This document shows positions 42,859 to 51,741 of a stretch of DNA of 64,000 bases, one piece after another. The notes under the pieces were generated by a model. That model saw nothing but the letters and a program-made list of their open reading frames with translations, was not told the origin of the DNA and did no database searches. Both the position numbers and the translations under genes were made by a program. This DNA comes from Streptomyces aureoverticillatus. GTDB taxonomy: Bacteria; Actinomycetota; Actinomycetes; Streptomycetales; Streptomycetaceae. Location of the stretch: assembly GCF_014649395.1 (NCBI RefSeq), contig NZ_BMSY01000011.1, positions 62,001-126,000 on the forward strand, in the 5' to 3' direction. How positions within the stretch are numbered: the first letter of the stretch is position 1; every line of letters begins with the position of its first letter.

Positions 42859-45089
42859 CCATCCCCGACTTCTCCGGTATCGGCCTGGAGCCGGACGCGG
42901 CCCCGCGGGGTTCTGCCGAGCAGTGGCGCGCCGCGGTCGAGGCGGCCACCGGCAAGGACGCCGACGACCTGCTGTGGGAGACCCCGGAGGGCATCGCCGT
43001 CCAGCCGCTGTACACCGACGCGGACCTGGCGGGCGTGGACTTCCTGGGGACGTACCCGGGCGTCGCGCCGTATCTGCGCGGCCCCTACCCGACGATGTAC
43101 GTCAACCAGCCCTGGACGATCCGGCAGTACGCGGGGTTCTCCACCGCGCAGGAGTCCAACGCCTTCTACCGCCGCAACCTCGCGGCGGGCCAGAAGGGCC
43201 TCTCCGTCGCCTTCGACCTGCCGACGCACCGCGGCTACGACAGCGACCACCCGCGCGTGACCGGCGACGTCGGCATGGCGGGTGTGGCCATCGACTCGAT
43301 CTACGACATGCGTCAGCTGTTCGACGGCATTCCGCTGGACAAGATGACGGTGTCGATGACGATGAACGGCGCCGTCCTTCCCGTACTCGCGCTGTACATC
43401 GTCGCCGCGGAGGAACAGGGCGTGCCGCCGGAGAAGCTGGCGGGGACCATTCAGAACGACATCCTCAAAGAGTTCATGGTCCGCAACACCTACATCTATC
43501 CGCCGAAGCCGTCGATGCGGATCATCTCCGACATCTTCTCGTTCACCTCGCAGAAGATGCCGCGCTACAACTCCATCTCGATCTCCGGCTATCACATCCA
43601 GGAAGCCGGTGCGACGGCCGATCTGGAGCTGGCGTACACGCTCGCGGACGGCGTCGAGTATCTGCGGGCGGGCCGCGAGGCGGGCCTGGACGTGGACGCG
43701 TTCGCGCCGCGGCTTTCGTTCTTCTGGGCGATCGGCATGAACTTCTTCATGGAGGTCGCCAAGCTGCGCGCGGCGCGCCTGCTGTGGGCGAAGCTGGTCA
43801 GGCAGTTCGACCCGAAGAACGCCAAGTCCCTTTCGCTGCGCACCCATTCGCAGACCTCGGGCTGGTCGCTGACCGCCCAGGACGTCTTCAACAACGTGAC
43901 GCGTACGTGTGTGGAGGCGATGGCGGCGACGCAGGGCCACACCCAGTCCCTGCACACGAACGCCCTCGACGAGGCGCTCGCGCTGCCCACCGACTTCTCG
44001 GCCCGCATCGCCCGCAACACCCAGCTCCTGCTCCAGCAGGAGTCGGGTACGTGCCGGGTCATCGACCCCTGGGGCGGCAGCGCGTACGTGGAGAAGCTCA
44101 CGTACGACCTGGCGCGCCGCGCCTGGAAGCACATCGAGGAGGTCGAGGCGGCGGGCGGCATGGCGCAGGCCATCGACGCCGGCATCCCGAAGCTGCGCGT
44201 GGAGGAGGCCGCCGCGCGCACGCAGGCCCGCATCGACTCCGGGCGGCAGCCGGTGATCGGCGTGAACAAGTACCGGGTGGACACCGACGAGCAGATCGAG
44301 GTCCTGAAGGTCGACAACTCCTCCGTGCGCACCCAGCAGATCGAGAAGCTGCGGCGGCTGCGTGAGGAGCGCGACGACACGGTGTGCCAGGACGCCCTCG
44401 CCAAGCTGACGGCGGCCGCCGAGCGCGGCTCGGGCCCGGGCCTTGAGGGCAATCTCCTCGCCCTCGCCGTCGACGCGGCCCGCGCGAAGGCCACGGTCGG
44501 GGAGATCTCGGACGCCCTGGAGAAGGCGTACGGGCGGCACGCGGGCCAGATCCGTACGATCTCTGGTGTGTACCGCACCGAAGCAGGCCCGTCGCCGTCC
44601 GTGGAGCGCACCCGCGCGCTGGTCGCGTCCTTCGAGGAGGCCGAAGGGCGCCGGCCGCGCATCCTGGTCGCCAAGATGGGCCAGGACGGCCACGACCGCG
44701 GCCAGAAAGTGATCGCGACCGCCTTCGCCGACCTGGGCTTCGACGTCGACGTCGGCCCGCTGTTCCAGACGCCCGGGGAGGTGGCGCGGCAGGCCGTCGA
44801 GGCGGACGTGCACATCGTCGGCGTGTCCTCGCTGGCGGCCGGGCACCTGACGCTGGTACCGGCGCTGCGCGCGGAGCTGGCCGCCGAGGGCCGCGAGGAC
44901 ATCATGATCGTCGTGGGCGGCGTGATCCCGCCGCAGGACGTCGAGGCGCTGCACGAGGCGGGCGCGGCGGCGGTGTTCCCGCCTGGCACGGTCATCCCCG
45001 ACGCGGCGTACGACCTGGTGCGGCGGCTCGCCGCCGGGCTCGGCCACGAGCTGCCCGCCGAGGCCGCTTCCGGCAGTGGCGAGCTGTGA
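42855..45089 (+). CDS. mutB: Methylmalonyl-CoA mutase, large (alpha) catalytic subunit
   Basis: A protein of 744 aa. TIM-barrel substrate domain: RGPYPTMYVNQPWTIRQYAG around residue 75, HTNALDEALALPTDFSARIA in the middle. C-terminal cobalamin domain: KMGQDGHDRGQKVIATAFAD with D611-x-H613-xx-G616, then GVSSLAAGHLTLVP and VGGVIPPQD. It converts methylmalonyl-CoA to succinyl-CoA with adenosylcobalamin. In Streptomyces this also feeds methylmalonyl-CoA to polyketides. It is ATGA-coupled with mutA and followed 12 bp later by meaB. Confidence 0.96.
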   Translation: MTIPDFSGIGLEPDAAPRGSAEQWRAAVEAATGKDADDLLWETPEGIAVQPLYTDADLAGVDFLGTYPGVAPYLRGPYPTMYVNQPWTIRQYAGFSTAQESNAFYRRNLAAGQKGLSVAFDLPTHRGYDSDHPRVTGDVGMAGVAIDSIYDMRQLFDGIPLDKMTVSMTMNGAVLPVLALYIVAAEEQGVPPEKLAGTIQNDILKEFMVRNTYIYPPKPSMRIISDIFSFTSQKMPRYNSISISGYHIQEAGATADLELAYTLADGVEYLRAGREAGLDVDAFAPRLSFFWAIGMNFFMEVAKLRAARLLWAKLVRQFDPKNAKSLSLRTHSQTSGWSLTAQDVFNNVTRTCVEAMAATQGHTQSLHTNALDEALALPTDFSARIARNTQLLLQQESGTCRVIDPWGGSAYVEKLTYDLARRAWKHIEEVEAAGGMAQAIDAGIPKLRVEEAAARTQARIDSGRQPVIGVNKYRVDTDEQIEVLKVDNSSVRTQQIEKLRRLREERDDTVCQDALAKLTAAAERGSGPGLEGNLLALAVDAARAKATVGEISDALEKAYGRHAGQIRTISGVYRTEAGPSPSVERTRALVASFEEAEGRRPRILVAKMGQDGHDRGQKVIATAFADLGFDVDVGPLFQTPGEVARQAVEADVHIVGVSSLAAGHLTLVPALRAELAAEGREDIMIVVGGVIPPQDVEALHEAGAAAVFPPGTVIPDAAYDLVRRLAAGLGHELPAEAASGSGEL

Positions 45090-45101
45090 GCCGCTGAGTC
45101 C

Positions 45102-46151
45102 ATGGCACCGAGGATCGATCTCGACAGTTATGTGAAGGGCGTGCTCGACGGCAAGCGCGCGCACATCGCGCGCGCGATCACGCTCGTGGAGTCCACCAAG
45201 GCGGAACACCGGGCGCTCGCACAGCAGTTGCTGACGCAGCTGCTCCCGCACTCCGGGCGGGCACGGCGCATCGGCATCAGCGGTGTGCCCGGCGTGGGCA
45301 AGTCCACCTTCATCGACGCGCTCGGCACGATGCTGACGTCGATGGGCCACCGGGTCGCGGTGCTCGCCGTCGACCCGTCGTCGTCGCGGACGGGCGGTTC
45401 CATCCTGGGCGACAAGACCCGGATGGAGCGTCTGTCGGTGGATCCGATGGCGTTCGTGCGGCCCTCCCCCACGGCGGGCACGCTCGGCGGCGTCGCGAAG
45501 GCGACCCGCGAGTCCATCGTGGTGATGGAGGCGGCGGGGTACGACGTGGTGCTCGTGGAGACCGTCGGCGTCGGCCAGTCGGAGACGGCCGTGGCGAACA
45601 TGGTCGACACGTTCCTGCTCCTCACCCTCGCCCGCACCGGCGACCAGCTCCAGGGCATCAAGAAGGGCGTCCTCGAACTGGCCGACGTGATCGCGGTCAA
45701 CAAGGCGGACGGACCGCACGAGCGGGACGCGCGCTCGGCGGCGCGTGAACTGGCGGCCGCGCTGCGCCTGATGCATCCGCCGGACTCCGCGTGGACGCCC
45801 CCCGTCCTCAGTTGCAGCGCCCGTGAGTCCAAGGGCCTCGACACCCTCTGGGACCGGCTCGAACAGCACCGCGCGCTCCTTGACTCCACCGGGCGCCTCG
45901 CCGCGAAGCGGCGCGACCAGCAGGTCGACTGGACGTGGACGATGGTCCGCGACGAACTGCTCGGCCGGCTCCACGCCCACCCCGACGTGCGGCGGCTCGC
46001 GCCGGACCTGGAAGCGCGGGTGCGGGAGGGGACGCTGACGGCGACCATGGCGGCGGAGCGGATCCTGGGGGCGTTCCAGGGGAGCCAGGGCGAGCAAGGG
46101 GGCCAAGGAGAGGCGGCAACTCGGCCTCAGGGAGAGGGAACAGCTCAGTGA
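45102..46151 (+). CDS. meaB: Methylmalonyl-CoA mutase-associated GTPase MeaB
   Basis: A protein of 349 aa of the SIMIBI G3E class. P-loop GVPGVGKST (61-69), VDPSSSRTGGSILGDKTRME, switch VETVGVGQSE, and NKADGPHERDA specificity motif. It protects and reloads the adenosylcobalamin mutase using GTP. The C-terminal ~20 residues are a Gln/Gly-rich tail. The stop overlaps the GTG of the next gene (GTGA), tying the four-gene unit together. Confidence 0.95.
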   Translation: MAPRIDLDSYVKGVLDGKRAHIARAITLVESTKAEHRALAQQLLTQLLPHSGRARRIGISGVPGVGKSTFIDALGTMLTSMGHRVAVLAVDPSSSRTGGSILGDKTRMERLSVDPMAFVRPSPTAGTLGGVAKATRESIVVMEAAGYDVVLVETVGVGQSETAVANMVDTFLLLTLARTGDQLQGIKKGVLELADVIAVNKADGPHERDARSAARELAAALRLMHPPDSAWTPPVLSCSARESKGLDTLWDRLEQHRALLDSTGRLAAKRRDQQVDWTWTMVRDELLGRLHAHPDVRRLAPDLEARVREGTLTATMAAERILGAFQGSQGEQGGQGEAATRPQGEGTAQ

Positions 46152-47197
46152 GTCACGACGCACCACCTGTCCTGACGCGCGTAGAGGGCCGGGCCGGCCA
46201 CATCGTCCTGAACCGGCCCCGCGCCCTGAACGCGCTCGACCACCCGATGGTCCGCCTCATCGACGAGGCGCTCACCGCGTGGGAGCACGACGACGTGGTC
46301 CGCACGGTGGTCGTGACGGGAGCGGGTGAGCGCGGCCTGTGCGCGGGCGGCGACATCCGGGCCGTGCGCGACGACATCCTCGCGGGCGGCGGAGCGGCGT
46401 CCGCGGCGTTCTGGCGCGCCGAGTACCTGCTCAACGCCCGCATCGCGCGCTACCCGAAGCCGTACGTCGCGGTGATGGACGGCTACGTCATGGGCGGCGG
46501 CGTCGGCATCTCGGCGCACGGGGACGTGCGGGTCGTCACCGAGCGCTCGCAGGTCGCCATGCCGGAGACGATCATCGGCTTCGTGCTGGACGTCGGCGCC
46601 ACACATCTGCTGACGCGGGCGCCGGGTGAGCTCGGCACGCATCTGGCGCTGACCGGCACGGCGGCGGACGCGGGCGACGCCCTGTTGTGCGGTCTCGCCG
46701 ACCACTTCGTGCCCTCGGAGCGCCTCGCGGAGTTCACGGCGGCGCTCGCGGACGCCGACGCGGCGGACGCCGTGCGCGCGTACGCCCGCCCGGCTCCGGA
46801 GGGTGAACTCGCCGCGCGCCGCGCGTGGATCGACTCCTGTTACGCCGCCGACTCGGTGGAGGAGATCGTCGACCGCCTGCAGTCCTGCGGTGAGCGGGCC
46901 GCGAAGGAGGCGGCCGAGGTCCTGCTCTCGCGGTCCCCCACGGCGCTGAAGGTCACGCTCGCCGCCCTGCGCCGGGCGCGTGCGCTCGGCTCTCTGGAGG
47001 AGGCCCTGAACCAGGAGTACCGCGTGTCGTGCGCGTGCCTGACGGCGCCGGACTTCCCCGAGGGGGTGCGGGCCCAGGTCGTCGACAAGGACCGCCGGCC
47101 GCGCTGGTCGCCCGCCGATCTCGCGTCGGTGTCGGAGGCGGACGTGGAACGCTTCTTCGGGCCGTGCGCGTATGGGGAGTTGGGGCTCGGTGCCTGA
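46148..47197 (+). CDS. 3-hydroxyisobutyryl-CoA hydrolase / enoyl-CoA hydratase-isomerase family
   Basis: A protein of 349 aa from GTG 46148. Crotonase fold: HIVLNRPRALNALDHPMVRL, oxyanion-hole GLCAGGDIRAV and YVMGGGVGISAHG, and catalytic Glu in MPETIIGFVLDVGATHLL. The MPETxIGFxxDVG signature and C-terminal ECH_2 domain mark the HIBCH type, which releases 3-hydroxyisobutyrate in valine degradation. It is coupled to meaB, so valine carbon and methylmalonyl-CoA handling are linked here. Confidence 0.88.
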   Translation: MSHDAPPVLTRVEGRAGHIVLNRPRALNALDHPMVRLIDEALTAWEHDDVVRTVVVTGAGERGLCAGGDIRAVRDDILAGGGAASAAFWRAEYLLNARIARYPKPYVAVMDGYVMGGGVGISAHGDVRVVTERSQVAMPETIIGFVLDVGATHLLTRAPGELGTHLALTGTAADAGDALLCGLADHFVPSERLAEFTAALADADAADAVRAYARPAPEGELAARRAWIDSCYAADSVEEIVDRLQSCGERAAKEAAEVLLSRSPTALKVTLAALRRARALGSLEEALNQEYRVSCACLTAPDFPEGVRAQVVDKDRRPRWSPADLASVSEADVERFFGPCAYGELGLGA

Positions 47198-47203
47198 CAG
47201 CCC

Positions 47204-47659
47204 CTAGGGCGGGTCGATCTCCGTGATCACGGCGAGGAGCTGGAGGGCCCGCCGCTCGCCCCAGTGGGCCACCCCAAGGGCTATCCAGCGGCCGTCGGCC
47301 CGCCACAGGTGGAGGTCGGGCACGGATTCGCTGAGCGTGGCCCACGGGTCCGGGATCGACTCGCCCGCGCCGTCCGCCTCCTGGGCCAGGAGGCGGACGA
47401 GGACGCTGGTGAGGCTGAAGATCTGGGGCTCGCCCCAGCGCCGCGACAGCAGGACGGTCAGGGCGTCGCGCTCGGCCTCGAACCGCAGCTCCGTCTCCTC
47501 GTGGGCCGTGCCGTCGTCGTCCCACAGCTGGTCGTGCGTCGATAACTCCGCCACGTGAAAACCCGGTCCGCCATAGCCGTGCTCCGACCTGCCGGGCGCC
47601 GCGGGGAAGCCCCGGCCGCGCAGCAGGTCGATCGCGGCGATGTGGTCTGCGCTGCTCAT
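47204..47659 (-). CDS. Hypothetical protein, conserved in Streptomyces
   Basis: A protein of 151 aa, soluble, acidic and Trp-rich (STHDQLWDDDGTAHEE, WRADGRWIALGVAHWGERRA). No domain recognised with confidence; the look is of a small immunity-like or nucleic-acid-independent cytosolic protein. GGAG is close before ATG 47659. Convergent with the HIBCH gene, 6 bp apart. Confidence 0.7.
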   Translation of the reverse strand: MSSADHIAAIDLLRGRGFPAAPGRSEHGYGGPGFHVAELSTHDQLWDDDGTAHEETELRFEAERDALTVLLSRRWGEPQIFSLTSVLVRLLAQEADGAGESIPDPWATLSESVPDLHLWRADGRWIALGVAHWGERRALQLLAVITEIDPP

Positions 47660-47704
47660 GACTCCAGTAAAACCGCCGCCACTGACAATTGGCCGTCCGT
47701 CAGG

Positions 47705-47860
47705 CATCCGACGACTGTCGAGGCGTCAGCCGGTGCTCGACCCGGCCGTGCCTGACGACTGGCGAAGCGTCAGCCGGGCCAGGACCTGACAGCGGCGATC
47801 GGGCCAGGACCGGGACGCGGCGGCGGGCCAGGACCCGAGCGCGGCGGTCGGCCCGAGACC
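47705..47860. repeat. Short tandem repeats between two minus-strand genes
   Basis: Two ~25-bp copies with the core GACTG-CGA-GCGTCAGCCGG (47707-47776), then three ~24-bp copies with GCGGCG-TCGGGCCAGGACC (47788-47860). There is no gene in this 223-bp gap. Confidence 0.65.
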
Positions 47861-47882
47861 TGACCGCGGGGTCGTCGGCCCC

Positions 47883-48686
47883 TCACGCGTCCCGCCTCCG
47901 CACCGCCCACCACCCGGCCGCCAGCGCGGCCCCGGCCCACACCGCCATCACGCCGAGGCCCGCCCACGGGCCGAGCATCCCGCTGGGGTCCTCGTGCAGG
48001 ATCTGCTGCCCGGCCCGGTCGGGCAGGAACTGCGCCGCGCCGCCCGCCATGTCCCCGATCACGAACGGGACGATCAGGGTGAACGGGATCAGCACGCCGA
48101 GCACGGCGACGCCACTGCGCAGCACCGCGGCGAGACCCGCCGCGAGCAGCGCCATCAGCGCGAGGTAGACGCCGCCCCCGACGCACGCGCGTACGGCCCC
48201 GGGGTGGCCGAGCCCGATCGCGTACTCCCCGAGGAATGCCTGACCGCCGAGGAACGTGGTGAAGCTGGTGAGAAGCCCGACCAGCAGCGCCGCCGCACCC
48301 AGGACAGCGGTCTTGGCGCCGTAGAACAGCCCGCGGCGGGGCACGGCGGCGAGCGAGACCCGCAGCGCGCCGTTGACGTACTCGGAGCTGACGGCCGTCG
48401 TGCCGAAGCTGATCGCGGCGACCTGCCCGAAGTTGAGCGCGTAGAAGGCGCCGAAGAGGGGTTCGGCGTCGGCGTTGTCGGCTTCCGCGCGGCCGACGGT
48501 GGCGAAGACGAGGACGGTGACGGCGACGGTCGCCACGAACACCGCGGCGAGCGAACCGACGCTCCCCCGCAGCGACTTGACCTTGATCCATTCGGAGCGG
48601 AGCACGGCGGTCACGGACGCGGAGCTGGACACGGAAGCTGACGCCGAGGAGGGCGTGGACGTGGACGTGGGCGTGGGCGTGGGCAC
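47883..48686 (-). CDS. ABC transporter permease (ABC-2 type)
   Basis: A protein of 267 aa with a GTG start and CAGGAGG upstream. The N-terminal ~28 residues are Thr/Pro/Ser repeats, then VTAVLRSEWIKVKSLRGSVG, the typical cytosolic start of ABC-2 permeases, and six membrane helices. It ends with GWWAVRRRDA. The GTG start lies just after the ATPase stop; together they form an exporter of unknown substrate. Divergent from a two-component system. Confidence 0.88.
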   Translation of the reverse strand: MPTPTPTSTSTPSSASASVSSSASVTAVLRSEWIKVKSLRGSVGSLAAVFVATVAVTVLVFATVGRAEADNADAEPLFGAFYALNFGQVAAISFGTTAVSSEYVNGALRVSLAAVPRRGLFYGAKTAVLGAAALLVGLLTSFTTFLGGQAFLGEYAIGLGHPGAVRACVGGGVYLALMALLAAGLAAVLRSGVAVLGVLIPFTLIVPFVIGDMAGGAAQFLPDRAGQQILHEDPSGMLGPWAGLGVMAVWAGAALAAGWWAVRRRDA

Positions 48687-48688
48687 GG

Positions 48689-49618
48689 TCAGGCCTCCTG
48701 GAGAGCCGTGGATGGCGCCGAGAACTCCGTGTCGTCGGCGGTGAGCGCGAGGTACGCCTCCTCCAGGGAGGCCTCCTCGTCGGCGAGTTCGAGGATCGGC
48801 ACGCCCTCGCGCGCGGCGAGCCTGCCGATCTCCTCGGCGCGGACGCCTTCGACCGTCCAGCGGCCGTTGCCCGCCTCGGTCATCTCGTGCCCCGCGCGGG
48901 CGAGCACCGCGCGCAGCCGGGCCGGGTCGGTGGTGCGCGCCCGGACGCGCGGGCGGCCGTGCCCCGCGATGAACTCCCGCATCGGGGTGTCCGCGAGGAG
49001 CCTGCCGCGGCCGAGGACCACCAGGTGGTCGGCGAAGGTCGCGGTCTCGTTCATGAGGTGGCTGGACACGAGGACGGTGCGGCCCTCGCGGGCCAGGCCC
49101 GTCATCAGCTCGCGGATCCAGACGATGCCTTCGGGATCGAGGCCGTTCGACGGCTCGTCGAGGAGCACCACGGCGGGGTCCCCGAGCAGCGCGGCGGCGA
49201 TGCCGAGGCGCTGGCGCATGCCCAGGGAGTACGTCTTCACGCGGCGCCCCGCGACCGCGGTCAGGCCGGTCTGCTCCAGGACCTCGTCCACGCGCGCGGT
49301 GGCGATGCGGTTGCTCGCGGCCAGTGCGAGCAGGTGGTTGCGTGCGGTCCGGGACCCGTGCGCGGCCTGCGCGTCGAGCAGGGCGCCCACGTGCCGCAGC
49401 GGCTCGTCGTACGTCGCGTAGGGGCGCCCGCCGACGGTGGCGGTGCCGGAGGTCGGCCGGTCGAGGCCGAGCACAAGGCGCAACGTGGTGGACTTTCCGG
49501 CGCCGTTGGGGCCGAGGAAGCCGGTGACCTGGCCGGGGCGGACGCTGAACGTCAGGTCGTCCACCGCGCGGGTGGTGCCGTACTCCTTGGTGAGCTGCTG
49601 GACGTCGATGCTGGTCAT
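48689..49618 (-). CDS. ABC transporter ATP-binding protein (drug/antibiotic export type)
   Basis: A protein of 309 aa. Walker A GPNGAGKST (~36-44), signature YSLGMRQRLGIA, Walker B VVLLDEPSNGLDP, H-loop VLVSSHLMNE. The C-terminal ~80 residues are the DUF4162-like tail found in DrrA/NatA-type ATPases (RLAAREGVPILELADEEASL). ATG 49618. Forms an exporter with the downstream permease and is probably induced by the divergent two-component system. Confidence 0.92.
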   Translation of the reverse strand: MTSIDVQQLTKEYGTTRAVDDLTFSVRPGQVTGFLGPNGAGKSTTLRLVLGLDRPTSGTATVGGRPYATYDEPLRHVGALLDAQAAHGSRTARNHLLALAASNRIATARVDEVLEQTGLTAVAGRRVKTYSLGMRQRLGIAAALLGDPAVVLLDEPSNGLDPEGIVWIRELMTGLAREGRTVLVSSHLMNETATFADHLVVLGRGRLLADTPMREFIAGHGRPRVRARTTDPARLRAVLARAGHEMTEAGNGRWTVEGVRAEEIGRLAAREGVPILELADEEASLEEAYLALTADDTEFSAPSTALQEA

Positions 49619-49652
49619 GGGCCCAGCCTGGCGGTGAGGCGGGGTGCGGGGC

Positions 49653-49692
49653 CTCCCCCGCCCGGGGAGATCGTCTCCCCCGTGCGGGGGAG
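49653..49692. promoter_or_regulatory. Phased array of four alternating CTCCCC/GGGGAG half-sites
   Basis: Half-sites start at 49653 (CTCCCC), 49664 (GGGGAG), 49675 (CTCCCC) and 49687 (GGGGAG), spaced 11, 11 and 12 bp, so all face the same side of the helix. They form perfect palindromes GGGGAGA-TCG-TCTCCCC (49664-49680) and CTCCCCCG-TG-CGGGGGAG (49675-49692). The array lies between the divergent ABC ATPase and histidine kinase genes. Confidence 0.65.
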
Positions 49693-49726
49693 CCGGGCCC
49701 GGCACGGGTGCTGGCACGATGACGGC

Positions 49727-50968
49727 ATGCCCCGCTTCCTGCGACCGCTCACCCGCGCGGTCACGTACACCCGCTGGCTGCACGTGCTCCTCGGTTCCGT
49801 CGCCGGGTTGACGTGCGCGTCGGTGTACGGGATGTCGGACGCGAGTGTCGCCGACCTGGTCGTGGGGTTCTTCCTGCTCCCGATTCCCCTGGTGGTCCCG
49901 GCCGGTCTGGTGCCCGCGATGCGCCGGGCCGAGGGCCTTCAGGCGCGGCTGATGCTGTTCCCCGGCCCCCACGCGCGCGGGGCGGCCGGTCCCGGCGCCG
50001 CGGAGCAAGCCGATCCCGGTGTCACCGTCATGCCGTCGGCGTCCTGGAACGACCGGGGCCGCACGGCACTGTGGCTGCTGCTGCGCCTGGAGGCGGGCTG
50101 CGCGATGGGCTTCGCTTCGACGCATCTCATCGGGCAGACGCTGGCGCTGATCGGCGCGACGGCGCAGGAGCGGACGACGGACCCGGCCCTGTTCTTCCCC
50201 GTGCTCGCCGACGGCCCCTGGTGGGTGGACGCGCTGCTCGTTCCCGCACCGCTGATGATTCTGCTCGGCCTCGTCGTCGCGGTGGGGCACCTGATGACCA
50301 CCGCCGCCCGCCGCCTCCTCGGCCCCTCCCCCGCCCAACGCCTGGCCGCCCTCGAGGAACGCACCGAGCAGCTCCTGGAGCGCAACCGCATCGCCCGCGA
50401 GCTGCACGACTCCCTCGGGCACGCGCTGACCGTCGCGGTCGTCCAGGCGGGCGCAGCGCGGGCCGCCGCGGACCCTGAGTTCACCGACCGCGCCCTGAAG
50501 GCCATCGAGGACACCGGTCGGCATGCCCTGGAGGACCTGGACCGGGTGCTGCGGGTCCTCCGGGAGGACGGTAGGCCCGCGCGGCAGCGGCCGACGCTCG
50601 CCGACGCCGGACGCCTCCTGGACTCCGCGCGTGCCTCGGGCGCGAAGGTCGACGCGGACGTGACGGGCCCGGTGGACGGGCTGCCGGGGCCCGTGTCGCG
50701 CGAGGGCTACCGCATGCTCCAGGAGGCCCTGACGAACGTCCTGCGGCACGCGGGCCAGGTTCCGGTACGCGTCCAAGTCGCCGCCGACGACGGCCTGCTC
50801 ACCCTCGACGTACGCAACGCCCTGCCCGCACCGACGGCACCGACCGGCCGTGGGGGCAGCGGCCTGCGCGGGATCCGGGAGCGCGCGACGCTCCTCGGCG
50901 GCCGCGCGCACACGGGCCCGCACGACGGCGACTGGCGGGTCCGCGTCGAACTGCCCCTGACGTCGTGA
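49727..50968 (+). CDS. NarL-type sensor histidine kinase
   Basis: A protein of 413 aa. Four membrane helices in two pairs (17-36, 43-65; 118-145, 165-190). The HisKA_3 helix is NRIARELHDSLGHALTVAVV with His ~227. ATPase N-box EALTNVLRHAG and G-box GSGLRGIRERATLLGG. Divergent from an ABC exporter, followed by its response regulator. This layout is common for antibiotic- or envelope-stress sensing modules; the ligand is unknown. Confidence 0.92.
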   Translation: MPRFLRPLTRAVTYTRWLHVLLGSVAGLTCASVYGMSDASVADLVVGFFLLPIPLVVPAGLVPAMRRAEGLQARLMLFPGPHARGAAGPGAAEQADPGVTVMPSASWNDRGRTALWLLLRLEAGCAMGFASTHLIGQTLALIGATAQERTTDPALFFPVLADGPWWVDALLVPAPLMILLGLVVAVGHLMTTAARRLLGPSPAQRLAALEERTEQLLERNRIARELHDSLGHALTVAVVQAGAARAAADPEFTDRALKAIEDTGRHALEDLDRVLRVLREDGRPARQRPTLADAGRLLDSARASGAKVDADVTGPVDGLPGPVSREGYRMLQEALTNVLRHAGQVPVRVQVAADDGLLTLDVRNALPAPTAPTGRGGSGLRGIRERATLLGGRAHTGPHDGDWRVRVELPLTS

Positions 50969-50982
50969 TCTACGCTGACCGG

Positions 50983-51645
50983 ATGCCGGTCACCGTCCTT
51001 CTCGTCGACGACGAACCCCTCGTCCGCGCGGGCCTGCGCGCCGTCCTGGAGGCGCAGCCCGACATCGAGGTCGTCGGTGAGGCGGCCGACGGCGCCGCCG
51101 TGATCCCCCTGGTGCGGCAGTTGCGTCCCGACGTGGTCGCCATGGACGTCCGCATGCCGCTCCTCGACGGCATCGAGGCCACGCGCGCGGTGCTGCGCAC
51201 GGTCGCCGACCCGCCCAAGATCGTCGTGATCACGACCTTCGAGAACGACGAGTACGTGTACGAGGCGCTGCGCGCGGGAGCCGACGGGTTCCTGCTGAAA
51301 CGGGCCAGGCCCGCGGAGATCGTGCACGCCGTGCGCCTGGTGGCCGAGGGCGAGTCGCTGCTGTTCCCGGCGGCGGTGCGGGAGCTGGCGGGCGCCCACG
51401 GCCGGCTGCGCGGCAATCCGGACGCCGTGGCGGCGCTGGAGCGGGCCGCGCTGACGGGCCGCGAGGAGGAGGTGCTGCGGCTCATGGCGCGCGGCCTGTC
51501 GAACGCGGAGATCGCCGCGCGCCTGGTCGTCGGCACCGAGACCGTGAAGTCGCATGTGAGCTCGTTGCTCGCGAAGCTCGGGGCGCGCGACCGGACCCAG
51601 GCCGTCATCACGGCGTACGAATCCGGTTTTGTCGCGCCGGGCTGA
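50983..51645 (+). CDS. NarL/LuxR-family response regulator
   Basis: A protein of 220 aa. Receiver: D9-D10 acidic pair, phospho-acceptor D55 (VVAMDVRMPLLDGIEA), FLLKRARPAEIV with Lys. LuxR domain: LTGREEEVLRLMARGLSNAE IAARLVVGTETVKSHVSSLL. ATG 50983 is chosen; a GTG at 50965 would overlap the kinase. Partner of the kinase 14 bp upstream and the most likely reader of the phased array. Confidence 0.93.
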   Translation: MPVTVLLVDDEPLVRAGLRAVLEAQPDIEVVGEAADGAAVIPLVRQLRPDVVAMDVRMPLLDGIEATRAVLRTVADPPKIVVITTFENDEYVYEALRAGADGFLLKRARPAEIVHAVRLVAEGESLLFPAAVRELAGAHGRLRGNPDAVAALERAALTGREEEVLRLMARGLSNAEIAARLVVGTETVKSHVSSLLAKLGARDRTQAVITAYESGFVAPG

Positions 51646-51741
51646 CGGGGCCGGGGCCGGGCGGCCTGATCGGCACTCGCCCCGGTCGGCGGCTTCCGAG
51701 TACCCTTCGCCCATCATGCGCACGGGACGGAAGGACGGACG

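Noticed and set aside
41676..46166. A very long minus-strand open frame (about 1,500 codons) opposite mutA-mutB-meaB
   Set aside because: It is the antisense shadow of three well-conserved genes, caused by GC-rich third positions; its translation is Arg/Val/His-rich with no motif.
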